Positions 17,244-25,616 of a DNA stretch of 64,000 nt are shown in pieces (within the stretch, counting starts at the first letter, position 1; every line of letters begins with the position of its first letter). The stretch is taken from NCBI GenBank assembly GCA_963729695.1, contig CAVSOT010000003.1, positions 310,001 through 374,000 on the forward strand, written 5' to 3'. Under the pieces are notes generated by a model. The model saw only the letters and a program-made list of their open reading frames with translations. It did no database searches and was not told where the DNA came from. The position numbers and the translations under genes were made by a program. The stretch comes from PALSA-693 sp963729695. GTDB taxonomy: Bacteria > Actinomycetota > Acidimicrobiia > Acidimicrobiales > Palsa-688.

Positions 17244-19424
17244 ATGACCCACCCGGACCTCCCGGCTGAGCAGGCGCATGTGGACCTCGCTTACGAGCGG
17301 TTGGCGGCCATGCGCGCCGCGGCGACCACCATGCTCCAGGACGCCTTTAGCGAGCGGGGAGGGACGTTCCAGGCCATCACCGAGCGCGACATCCGGGTCC
17401 GCAACAGCTTGGGCCGTCTCGAGCAGCTGGCGATCGGCCGCGAATCGCTCGTCTTTGGCCGCATCGACCGGGGCACGGACGAGCCGGTGCAGTCGAACGG
17501 TGGCGAGCCGCCGACGGAGTCGTTCCATATCGGGCGGCTGGCGATCTCTGATCAGGACCAGGAACCCGTCGTGGTCGACTGGCGCGCCCCCGTCGCCGAG
17601 CCCTTCTACCGTGCCACCGGGGCCCATCCCATGGGGCTTACCCGCCGCCGCCATTTCCTGACCGAAGGCCAACGGGTGCTCGACCTCGAGGACGAGTTTT
17701 TCGACCCTGAAGGAAGTGACACGGGCGCATCGCTCGGTCTGTCCGGGCCCCAAGTGCTGCTCGCCACCCTCCAGCGATCACGCACCGGCCGAATGCGGGA
17801 CATCGTCGCCACCGTCCAGCGCGAGCAGGACGAAATCATCCGCGGGCCGTTGCCCGGGATCCTCGTCGTGCAAGGCGGTCCGGGCACGGGCAAGACCGCG
17901 GTGGCTCTGCACCGGGCGGCGTACCTGCTGTACACCCACCGGTTCCCCCTCGAACGACAAGGGGTGCTGGTCGTCGGGCCGAACCCCACCTTCCTTCGCT
18001 ACATCGAGCACGTGCTGCCGTCCCTCGATGAGAGCGGAGTGGACCTGTCGACGGTGACGGGGCTCTTCGCCGGTGCTCGACCGAGCGGCGTGGAGGACGA
18101 GGAGACGGCCCGCCTCAAGGGCGATCCCCGCATGGCGCGCGTCATCGCCAGGGCGGTCGCCGATCGCGAGCGTCCCTTGCGCCAGACCGTGCAGGTTCCC
18201 TACGGGCCGCGGACATTGCGCATCACGCCCGAGGCGTCGGCCCAGATCATCGCCTCGGCCAAGCGTCGCCCGGGACCCCACAACGCGCGGCGACGCCCGG
18301 TCGAAGCTCTGCTGTGGCGGCACCTGCTCGATCAGGTCGTGCCGCCCGGTGACAGCACCGCGGACGCCGAACCACCTTCGGCCGAGGATCTCGGACGGAC
18401 CCTGCGCCGCCAGCCCGAGGTGGTTGCCGCCCTGGAGCGGATGTGGCCCATCCTCACCCCTCAGCAGCTGCTGCGGGACCTCTTCGGGGCGCCGCCCTTG
18501 ATCGAGTTGGCCGCCACACCTGTCCTCGACGCATCCGAGCGGCGCCGGCTCCGGCGGGCGCGTCCCCTGACGCGGGGAAGGTGGCCTGGACCGACGCCGA
18601 CATTCCGCTCCTGGACGAGGCCAAAGCCCTGCTGGGACCTCCCCGCCGCCGGCCCGGCCCAGATCTTGAGGAGCCAGCCCGCACGTTCGGCCACGTCGTC
18701 GTGGACGAGGCCCAGGACCTGTCGCCGATGCAGTTGCGGATGGTCGCCCGGCGCTCGCTGTCCGGGTCGATGACCGTCGTGGGTGACATCGCCCAGGCGA
18801 CCGGCACGTGGGTTCCGGCGTCGTGGGCCCAGGTCGTCGAGCACCTGCCGGCCCGGAGGGGTTGGCGTCTCGCCGAGCTGACCGTCAACTACCGGACCCC
18901 GAGCGAGATCGTGGAGATGGCGGGGCGGATCCTCGAGCAGGTGGCGCCCGGCATGCGGCCACCCGATGCGATCAGGTCCGGCGGTCGCCCCCCGCGGATC
19001 CTCCGCGCCTCGAGGACGGCCGGGTCCTTTCCGGTGGACGCCCTGGCCGCGCTTACGGTCGACGCGGTCCGTGACGAGCTGGACGAGCTTCTCGGGTCGG
19101 CGCGGCGAGGGCACCGCGGGGGTGATCGTGCCCCCAACCCTCCTGGATCCGGTGGCCGCCGCGTTCAGCCGGGCCGGTCTGCATTTCGGCCAGGTCGGCA
19201 GCGGCGCCCTGGACGAGCAGGTGACGGTGTTGTCGATCGAGGATGCCAAGGGTCTCGAGTTCGATTCCGTGACGGTCGTGGAGCCCGCCCGCATCGTCGC
19301 AGAGACAGCCCAGGGACTACGCGCCCTGTACGTCGCCTTCACTCGGGCCACGCAGCGCCTCGCCATCGTTCATAGCGAGGCCCTCCCGGCCCCGGTGGCG
19401 GCCGCCGCTCAGAGCACCGCCTGA
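17244..19424 (+). CDS. HelD-like UvrD/Rep superfamily ATPase, two frame breaks
   Basis: The corrected protein of about 726 residues matches the actinobacterial HelD/HelR type, which binds RNA polymerase and releases stalled complexes. The N-terminal helical arm is followed by VVDWRAPVAEPFYRA, the Walker A VQGGPGTGKTAVALHRAAYL, and FGHVVVDEAQDLSPMQLRM (Walker B/motif II). Then come GDIAQAT (motif III), TVNYRTPSEIV (motif IV) and FTRATQRL (motif VI). Breaks occur at about 18560 and 19100. HelR is linked to rifamycin tolerance in some Actinomycetota, but no rifamycin-associated element was found here. Confidence 0.8.
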
Positions 19425-19477
19425 CCCGATGCCGGCGCCTCGCCAGGAGCGCGCCGGGCCAGTCTTTAGACTCCGCC

Positions 19478-20032
19478 GTGATGCCCTTTAGCGACCTCGA
19501 CCGAGCCGACCTGGCCACCCTGGTGCGCACCTACGGCTACGAATACCGTGATCCCCCTTTTCAACTGACGTCCGGCGGATCGAGCCACGACTACGTGGAC
19601 GGCAAGCACGCCATCGCGACGGGGGCGGGATTACGGCAGGCCAGCCAGGCGGTGATCGATGCGGTGACGGTGCCGTTCGACGCAGTGGGCGGCCCGACCA
19701 TGGGCGCGGACGCCTTGGCTCACGGAGTCGCGCTGCTGTCAGGGGCGGCGTGGTTTTCGGTGCGCAAGGAGGCGAAGGGGCATGGCCGTGGGGCGTGGGT
19801 GGAAGGCGCCCGCCTGCAGGACGGTGACCGGGTCCTGGTCGTCGAGGACGTGGTGTCAACCGGGGCGTCGCTGTTGCGGGCGGTCGAACGACTTCGAGAT
19901 CTCGGGGTGGACATCGTCGCCGCCACCGCCCTTCTCGACCGGAGCCCCACCGTGGCCGAGCGGTTCGCGGCGGCCGGCATCGTCTGGGTACCTCTTTTGA
20001 CGTGGCTCGATCTCGGCATCGAACCTCTCTGA
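19478..20032 (+). CDS. pyrE: Orotate phosphoribosyltransferase
   Basis: This 184-residue type I phosphoribosyltransferase has the PRPP-binding signature VLVVEDVVSTGASLL near residue 125. FQLTSGGSSHDYVDGK matches the substrate region of OPRTases (usually FxLxSGxxSxxYxD). GPTMGADALAHGVAL and VRKEAKGHGRGAWVEG form the catalytic loop. The start may be the GTG at 19478 or the ATG at 19481. No other pyrimidine gene is adjacent; pdxH follows after six bases. Confidence 0.88.
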   Translation: MMPFSDLDRADLATLVRTYGYEYRDPPFQLTSGGSSHDYVDGKHAIATGAGLRQASQAVIDAVTVPFDAVGGPTMGADALAHGVALLSGAAWFSVRKEAKGHGRGAWVEGARLQDGDRVLVVEDVVSTGASLLRAVERLRDLGVDIVAATALLDRSPTVAERFAAAGIVWVPLLTWLDLGIEPL

Positions 20033-20038
20033 TCCGCC

Positions 20039-20650
20039 GTGGTACCCCACCAGCCCCTGCGGGAGGACGACCTCGACCCGGATCCGATCAACCAGTTCCA
20101 GCGCTGGTTCGATGAAGCCAAGGCGGCCGGGCAGCCCGAGCCCGAGGCCATGGCCCTCGCCACCTCGACGGCATCCGGCGAGCCGTCGGTGCGATTCGTG
20201 TTGTTGCGCGGCCTCGACCATCGCGGCTTCGTGTTCTATACCAACACCAACAGCCGGAAGGGGCTCGAGTTGGCGGCGAATCCGGTTGCCGCCCTGGCCT
20301 TTCGTTGGTGGACCCTCGAGCGTCAGGTGCGCGTTAGCGGCCCGGTGGACGTCGTCGACGTCGAAGAATCGGACGCCTATTTCCGGACCCGGCCGCGGGG
20401 GGCGCAGTTGGGGGCCTGGGCGTCCGCCCAGAGCGACGTGCTGGCTGACCGGGCCGTGCTGGAGCAGGAGGTCGAGGCGGTGACGACTCGCTTCGAGGGT
20501 CGTGAGGTTCTCCGGCCTCCCTGGTGGGGCGGGTACCGGGTCCGGCCGCTCGCAGTGGAGGTGTGGCAGGGTCAACCCGACCGCCTTCACGATCGGGTGC
20601 GCTACCAGTGGGTCGGCACCCGGTGGCGCCTGGAACGCTTGAGCCCCTGA
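20039..20650 (+). CDS. pdxH: Pyridoxamine 5'-phosphate oxidase
   Basis: This 203-residue FMN enzyme makes pyridoxal 5'-phosphate. It shows PINQFQRWFDEA, RFVLLRGLDHRGFVFYTN (FMN binding), SRKGLELAANPVAALAFRW and the C-terminal YRVRPLAVEVWQG with RLHDRVRY. These match PdxH end to end and at the usual length. The start is a GTG six bases after the pyrE stop, so the two are probably co-transcribed. Confidence 0.93.
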   Translation: MVPHQPLREDDLDPDPINQFQRWFDEAKAAGQPEPEAMALATSTASGEPSVRFVLLRGLDHRGFVFYTNTNSRKGLELAANPVAALAFRWWTLERQVRVSGPVDVVDVEESDAYFRTRPRGAQLGAWASAQSDVLADRAVLEQEVEAVTTRFEGREVLRPPWWGGYRVRPLAVEVWQGQPDRLHDRVRYQWVGTRWRLERLSP

Positions 20651-20687
20651 GTCACCCAAGCGACCAGAGGGCGGCCAGAATGACAGC

Positions 20688-21032
20688 ATGCGCAACACCC
20701 CCGGATCCCTCGAGGTCGACCTCGACGCATTTTCCGACGCCCGCGCCGCCGGCGCGCCCGTCCTTGACGTACGAAATCCCGACGAGTACGAGGCGGCGCA
20801 CGTGCCGGGGGCCGTGCTGATCCCGCTCAACCAGTTGGTGGCCCGCCAGGCCGAGATCCCGGACGGGGATCCTCTTTACGTGATTTGCGCGGTCGGCGGC
20901 CGGTCCCTTACCGCCGCCAAGGCGCTCGTCGAATCGGGACGGCACGCCGTGTCGGTCGCTGGAGGCACCAATGGTTGGATCGAGAGGGGCGGCCCGGTGG
21001 TGAGCGGCGACCAGCCGGGCTCGACCGACTGA
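20688..21032 (+). CDS. Rhodanese-like domain protein
   Basis: This 114-residue single-domain protein has the rhodanese layout. VLDVRNPDEYEAAHVPGAVLI is the CH2A motif, and YVICAVGGRS holds the catalytic-loop cysteine (CxxGxR). GGTNGWIERGGPV is the usual C-terminus. It is a probable sulfurtransferase or persulfide carrier. It follows pdxH by 37 bases and may be in the same transcript. Confidence 0.88.
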   Translation: MRNTPGSLEVDLDAFSDARAAGAPVLDVRNPDEYEAAHVPGAVLIPLNQLVARQAEIPDGDPLYVICAVGGRSLTAAKALVESGRHAVSVAGGTNGWIERGGPVVSGDQPGSTD

Positions 21033-21081
21033 CCCGCCCCGGCTGGGCCGCCCGGGCTGGGCCGCCCCGGCGGGGCCGGGG

Positions 21082-21648
21082 CTATTTTCCGTCCAGCGCC
21101 CGCTCGATGCGGTCGAGGGCCTGTCCCAACCCGGCGAGCCGATCGGTGCCCTCGAGGCGGGGTTCGGCTCGGGCCGAGGACGGGTCGGCCCGACGTCGCG
21201 TGCTGGCCGGAGACGCCATCGGATCCAAGGTGGTCACCGGGCCCAACAGGTAGCGCCGGACTCCGGCGACGTGCACCGGCGCCGCCTGTTCGAGTCGAGC
21301 CATACCGGTTGGCGTCAACTCGGCCAGGGCCCCGCGCCCGTCGTCGTCGCACGGGCGGCGTACCACCAAGCCCTCTTTCACCATTCCGTCCACCCGCCGC
21401 GTGAGGCCGCTCCTGGACAGGAGCAACCTGGCGGCCAGCTCCGACATCCGCAACGACCGGGCGGGCGCTTCCGAGAGGTGCACGAGAACGTCGTATTCCG
21501 CCAGCGTGAGCCCGCTGCCCGACTGCAGTTCCTGGTCCAAGCGGTCGCGTAACCGGCACTGCACCGAGAGAAGCCGGCGCCACAAATCCTGCTCCCGGTC
21601 GGTCAGCCACTCGATGGGCTGGGGTTCCGTCCGTTCGGCGACCACCAC
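21082..21648 (-). CDS. MarR family transcriptional regulator
   Basis: This 188-residue protein has a MarR winged helix. LTLAEYDVLVHLSEAPARSL precedes the recognition helix in MSELAARLLLSRSGLTRRV, and DDDGRGALAELTPTG forms the wing. The last 60 residues are Arg/Ser-rich and then helical, longer than a typical MarR. Neighbours do not reveal an effector or a clear target. An imperfect dyad about 31 bases upstream of its start is a possible autoregulatory site. Confidence 0.85.
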   Translation of the reverse strand: MVVAERTEPQPIEWLTDREQDLWRRLLSVQCRLRDRLDQELQSGSGLTLAEYDVLVHLSEAPARSLRMSELAARLLLSRSGLTRRVDGMVKEGLVVRRPCDDDGRGALAELTPTGMARLEQAAPVHVAGVRRYLLGPVTTLDPMASPASTRRRADPSSARAEPRLEGTDRLAGLGQALDRIERALDGK

Positions 21649-21679
21649 TCGAGCCTACCTCGGGGAGCCCCAAAAGCGA

Positions 21680-21691
21680 TTGCGACCGCAA
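21680..21691. promoter_or_regulatory. Possible MarR operator dyad
   Basis: A short dyad, ttgcg-ac-cgcaa, sits between the divergent MarR and sigma-factor genes. MarR proteins often bind small palindromes in such places. Only five bases per arm match, so this is weak. Confidence 0.25.
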
Positions 21692-21831
21692 CTAGCTTCG
21701 GCGCGATCCCTCTTCCCGAATCAGCCCTGATCAGGTACGATGATGTCCTGACGTGCGCCGTTGGCGGTCCTAGACCCGGACCGGCCGCACTGCCAGAAGG
21801 TTCTGTCCGGGTGCACGAGAGACGAGGACGA

Positions 21832-22767
21832 GTGCCCAACAACCACGCCGCTCAGCCCGAGGAAGATCTAGTCCGACTCTACCTGAACGACATCGGTAAG
21901 CACGCCTTGCTCACCAAGGACGACGAGGCTCGCTTGGCTCAGGCTATCGAAGCGGGTCGAGAGGCCCGCAGCGAGATGACCGCAGCCAAGGGACTGACTG
22001 CGACCCGTAAGCGGGAGTTGCGCCGTCTGGTCCGGGATGGGGATGAGGCGGCGGAAACCTTCGTCAAGGCCAACCTCCGCCTGGTGGTCTCCATCGCCAA
22101 GAAGTACCAGGCGGCCGAGCTTCCCCTGCTCGATCTGGTCCAGGAGGGCAACCTCGGGCTGATGCACGCGGTCGAGAAGTTCGACTGGCGTAAGGGCTTC
22201 AAGTTCTCGACGTACGCCACCTGGTGGATCCGCCAGGCCATTACCCGGGGGATCGCCAACACCGGCCGCACGGTCCGGCTCCCCGTCCACGCGGGGGATC
22301 TGCTCACCCGGGTAACGAAGGCGCGAGGCCGCCTCGAAGGGCAGCTGGGTCGACGTCCCACGGTGGCGGAGCTGGCCGCCGACCTCGAGCTGGAAGAGGA
22401 GAAGGTCACCGAGATCCTCCGCCACGCGGCCGAGCCTCTTTCTCTCTCCGAACCGTTGCGCGAGGACGGCGACGCCGAGCTCGGCGACGTGGTGGAGGAC
22501 CGCTCCGCCGTCTCACCGTTCGACGCGGCCGCGGCGGCGCTGCTCTCTGGTGAGGTCAACAAGATGCTCATCGCCCTGGACGAACGGGAACGGGAGATCC
22601 TCCGTTTGCGCTTCGGCCTGGACCGGGGCGAGCCTCGTACCCTCGACGAGGTCGGCGAGCATTTCAGTCTCACGCGGGAGCGCATCCGTCAGATCGAGGC
22701 CCGGGCGATGTCAAAGCTGCGCCATCCCTCGACCGATCGCGGGGCGCGGGAACTGCTGACCGGCTGA
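21832..22767 (+). CDS. RNA polymerase sigma factor, sigma-70 group 2 (SigB-like)
   Basis: This protein of about 311 residues has all regions of a primary-like sigma factor without the long region 1.1. DLVRLYLNDIGKHALLT is region 1.2. DLVQEGNLGLMHAVEKFDW and FKFSTYATWWIRQAI are regions 2.3-2.4. GRRPTVAELAADLELEEEKV is region 3, and RTLDEVGEHFSLTRERIRQI is the region 4.2 helix-turn-helix. The GTG at 21832 is preferred for its gagga site just upstream; 21811 would add seven residues. The size and lack of region 1.1 point to a stress-type group 2 factor rather than the housekeeping one. Confidence 0.9.
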   Translation: MPNNHAAQPEEDLVRLYLNDIGKHALLTKDDEARLAQAIEAGREARSEMTAAKGLTATRKRELRRLVRDGDEAAETFVKANLRLVVSIAKKYQAAELPLLDLVQEGNLGLMHAVEKFDWRKGFKFSTYATWWIRQAITRGIANTGRTVRLPVHAGDLLTRVTKARGRLEGQLGRRPTVAELAADLELEEEKVTEILRHAAEPLSLSEPLREDGDAELGDVVEDRSAVSPFDAAAAALLSGEVNKMLIALDEREREILRLRFGLDRGEPRTLDEVGEHFSLTRERIRQIEARAMSKLRHPSTDRGARELLTG

Positions 22768-22786
22768 CTGCCGGCTCGCGAGCGGG

Positions 22787-22798
22787 CCCCTCGAGGGG
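22787..22798. terminator. Possible terminator palindrome after sigma gene
   Basis: The 12-base palindrome cccctcgagggg lies 20 bases after the sigma-factor stop, between convergent genes. It has no T-run, so it is only a candidate. Confidence 0.3.
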
Positions 22799-22882
22799 GG
22801 TCCGGCTCACCTGCTCCTCTTCCCAGCGTGTTTTCCCGAGCGCGTTGTGCTCGGCTGGCCACCCCGCCGGGCGGTTGCGCGA

Positions 22883-23320
22883 TCAGAGCGTTCGCTTGCC
22901 GAGACCGCTCGGCAGCTTGTCCAGCAGGGCACTTCCCAGCAGTTGGAGATGCTTGGCGCCGATCAGCACGAGGGCGTATTTGCCCGCCTCGTCGGGGGGA
23001 GCCAGGTCGACTTGGCCCCGCTGGAAGGGCCCGTCGAAAGCCACGGCGCAGACGCTGGTGTCATCGTCGCCGGCGACCTGCGCCTGGGCGGCGGGCGGCA
23101 GGTGGGGTTTCACCCGGTCCGCCGGTACCCGGTGCACGCTGATCAGGGTCGCTTTGCTGTCGTGCAACGCGGCCCGGGCTTTCGGGATGGCCCGGTAGCA
23201 CGCGCTGACCGAACCATTGGAAATCCCCGGACGGGGGGCACCACACGACGCCAACCCGCCGACGCCGAGGATGGCGACGATCACGGCGATGGCGCGCCAC
23301 CGGGCTGCGGCGTCGCTCAT
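22883..23320 (-). CDS. Putative lipoprotein
   Basis: This 145-residue protein starts with a hydrophobic segment and a lipobox (GGLASC, Cys at about residue 26), so it should be lipid-anchored outside the membrane. The mature part has two further cysteines (about residues 41 and 91) that could form a disulfide. I do not recognise the family. Its ATG overlaps the stop of the upstream flippase-like gene, so the two are translationally coupled. Confidence 0.7.
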   Translation of the reverse strand: MSDAAARWRAIAVIVAILGVGGLASCGAPRPGISNGSVSACYRAIPKARAALHDSKATLISVHRVPADRVKPHLPPAAQAQVAGDDDTSVCAVAFDGPFQRGQVDLAPPDEAGKYALVLIGAKHLQLLGSALLDKLPSGLGKRTL

Positions 23321-24396
23321 GCCGGGCTCGCTTCCAGCGCCGGGAGGCGGTTGCGGCCCAGCACGGCGAGCGTGCCCCACGCCCCCCACCCGACCGGCAA
23401 CACCAGCCAGAAGGAGATGAGGCGGTAGAGGAGCACCGCCGCCACGGTGGAGTCCTGGGCGCCTCCGAACGTCACCAGCGCCACCGTCAGGCTGCCCTCG
23501 ACCACACCGAGGCCCCCGGGCGTGATCGGCAGGATGGCCGCCAGCTGGCCGGCACCGTAGGCGAGCAACAACCCGCGCCAGGGCACCCCCGCCCCGACGG
23601 CAAGGAACGACATAGCCAGGCAGGCGCAATCTGCCACCCAGTTGCCCATCGCCGCGGTCGCCGCGAACGTCCAGTCCGATCGGTTCGGGCTGACGGAGCC
23701 GATGCGCGCCAGCCAGCCGTCGATGACGGCTTCGGCGGGGGCGCGTGGGTTCGGGCGGTGGATGAGGCGCTGCGACAAGCGCACCGATCGGGCGGCGTGG
23801 GGAATGAGCCGGGCTCGCTCGACCCAGGCCAGCACGACCAGGACGGCGAGGATTGCCACTCCGAGGAGCACTTCCACCAGGTCCAGGGCGCTTCCGTTGC
23901 CGAGGGCCAGCCCGAGTCCGACCGCGGCCAGCATTGACAAGCAGACAAAGGACAGGGCGTTGACGGCGATAAGCGTCCACCCGGCCAGGACGTCGTCTGC
24001 GCCGTACCGGCGATACTGGCGGAACGTGTAGGCGGCGTAGAACAACACGCCGCCCGGGAGCGAGTTCTGGATGGCGACGCCCGCCACCGTGATCCCGGTC
24101 ATGGGCAGCACGGGCACGCGAATGTTGCCGGCCGCAAGTAGCCGGCGCTGGCAGGCTGCATAGCTGAAGTAGGAGAAGATCTCGGCGGCCAGGGCTATCA
24201 CCACCCACTCCCAACGGATGCTCTCCAGGTAGGACGAGGCGCCGTTGAGCTCCGCGGTCTTTCCGCTGATAGCCCATATCGCAACCCCCACGGCGACCAG
24301 GGCTACGACGTAGCGCGCCACCCGCCAGACGCGGTACCAGCGACCGGCGGAGGGTGGGACGAGAGGCGGATCGGGGGGTGTGCTCACCTTGGCCAC
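23317..24396 (-). CDS. Lysylphosphatidylglycerol synthase-type/UPF0104 membrane protein
   Basis: This 359-residue protein has about eight hydrophobic helices and matches the flippase-like membrane domain of the MprF/AglD (UPF0104) superfamily. NSLPGGVLFYAAYTFRQYRRYG and LPITPGGLGVVEGSLTVALV (the PGGxGxxE motif) are the family marks. No aminoacyl-transferase domain is attached, so it is more likely a lipid or polyprenyl transporter-type protein than a full LPG synthase. It is divergent from the CPBP gene and overlaps the lipoprotein gene. Confidence 0.8.
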   Translation of the reverse strand: MAKVSTPPDPPLVPPSAGRWYRVWRVARYVVALVAVGVAIWAISGKTAELNGASSYLESIRWEWVVIALAAEIFSYFSYAACQRRLLAAGNIRVPVLPMTGITVAGVAIQNSLPGGVLFYAAYTFRQYRRYGADDVLAGWTLIAVNALSFVCLSMLAAVGLGLALGNGSALDLVEVLLGVAILAVLVVLAWVERARLIPHAARSVRLSQRLIHRPNPRAPAEAVIDGWLARIGSVSPNRSDWTFAATAAMGNWVADCACLAMSFLAVGAGVPWRGLLLAYGAGQLAAILPITPGGLGVVEGSLTVALVTFGGAQDSTVAAVLLYRLISFWLVLPVGWGAWGTLAVLGRNRLPALEASPA

Positions 24397-24484
24397 TCAT
24401 ATTCTCATTCGGGCGACCTCCGCAGCCCGCGGCTTGGCGTTGTCTCGATCCGATGGCTCACGGCGGCTGTGGCACCCTGAGGTC

Positions 24485-25579
24485 GTGGCGAGCACCCAGA
24501 GTCCTCATCCCGGCCCCGAGCCGGACACGGACCGCAGGCCAACTCGGTGGTGGTCGTTGGCGCCGGAGCCCCCGTTGCCGCCCATTTCGAGTCGGAGGGC
24601 GTACACCGAGGTGCTGCTGGTCTACGCCGCGTTCTTCCTTTCGGGCGTGGTGGCTGCTGGCCTGCTCCTCGCCGGGCGGTACAACAACCCTCTGACCAAC
24701 GCCAGTTGGTCCGACTATTCCCCTGAGGCGATCGACTTGATCGCCCAGGCCGGCTTGGCGATCGCGGTCGTCCTGTTGCTGTCAGCTCGTCGGGGCGTCT
24801 CCACCCGAGCGCTCGGGCTGGCGTTTCCCCGTCGATCGGACGGCGGATTCGCGGCCGGGGCGGCGGTGCGCCTGCTGGGGTGGGCGATTTTCGCCCAGGT
24901 GCTGGGCGGCATCATCAACGCCGCCCTGCAAACCGGCCACCTCCCGACGTCCACCCCCAACGCCCCCGAGCTGATCTTCGCCGTGGTTGACTCCCTGCAG
25001 GCCGGCCTTGTCGAGGAGCTGGTTGTGCTGGCGTTCGTGGTGGTGACGCTGCGCCAAGCCCATCGGCCCTGGTGGGAAGTCACCATCGTGGCGCTCGTGC
25101 TCCGGGGCTCGTACCACATCTACTACGGCCCCGGCGTGGTGGGGATCCTGGTGTGGGCGGCCCTTTTCTACTGGTTCTTCCTCAGGACTCGCTGCCTCCT
25201 CATCCTGATGATCTGCCACGCCGGGTGGGACGCCGTCGGGTTCCTCTCCCAGCGCTGGCCCGCAGTGGCCGGGGTGGCCATCGCCATGACGGTAGCTATC
25301 TGGATTGCCGCCCCGATCACCTGGCTGGCTGAGCGCAATCGGCCGACCCAGTTCCAGACGTGGCGGCCGACGGCGGCCTCTGGGCCGCCGGCGTGGTGGA
25401 GTCCCGGTCAGGATTCCGGGCGACCCGTCCAGCCGGATGGGCGAGCTCAGCAGTTGGACCCCGGACCGGCAGCCTGGCCCGGCATGGCACCGCCCGGATG
25501 GCAGCCCGATCCGTCCGGGCTGCATTACTGGCGCTGGTGGGACGGGCAGCGCTGGACCGAGCACGTGTCTGGACCATGA
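24485..25579 (+). CDS. CPBP-family membrane protein with C-terminal DUF2510
   Basis: This 364-residue protein has about eight membrane helices with the CPBP/Abi pattern, then a Pro/Gln-rich linker and a final DUF2510 module (GWQPDPSGLHYWRWWDGQRW). In CPBP proteases the motif 1 consensus is EExxxR. Here it reads EELVVL, so the arginine is missing, while the third motif, CHAGWD, is intact. The enzyme may therefore be inactive or altered. The GTG at 24485 is chosen; codons upstream run into the divergent promoter. Confidence 0.8.
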   Translation: MASTQSPHPGPEPDTDRRPTRWWSLAPEPPLPPISSRRAYTEVLLVYAAFFLSGVVAAGLLLAGRYNNPLTNASWSDYSPEAIDLIAQAGLAIAVVLLLSARRGVSTRALGLAFPRRSDGGFAAGAAVRLLGWAIFAQVLGGIINAALQTGHLPTSTPNAPELIFAVVDSLQAGLVEELVVLAFVVVTLRQAHRPWWEVTIVALVLRGSYHIYYGPGVVGILVWAALFYWFFLRTRCLLILMICHAGWDAVGFLSQRWPAVAGVAIAMTVAIWIAAPITWLAERNRPTQFQTWRPTAASGPPAWWSPGQDSGRPVQPDGRAQQLDPGPAAWPGMAPPGWQPDPSGLHYWRWWDGQRWTEHVSGP

Positions 25580-25616
25580 GAAGACGGATTGTTGTTCGCC
25601 CCGGACGTCGGGCCCC

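Noticed and set aside
17244..19424. HelD-like gene as part of an antiviral helicase system.
   Set aside because: Motifs and isolated context fit the RNA-polymerase-associated HelD type; no nuclease or defence partner is adjacent.
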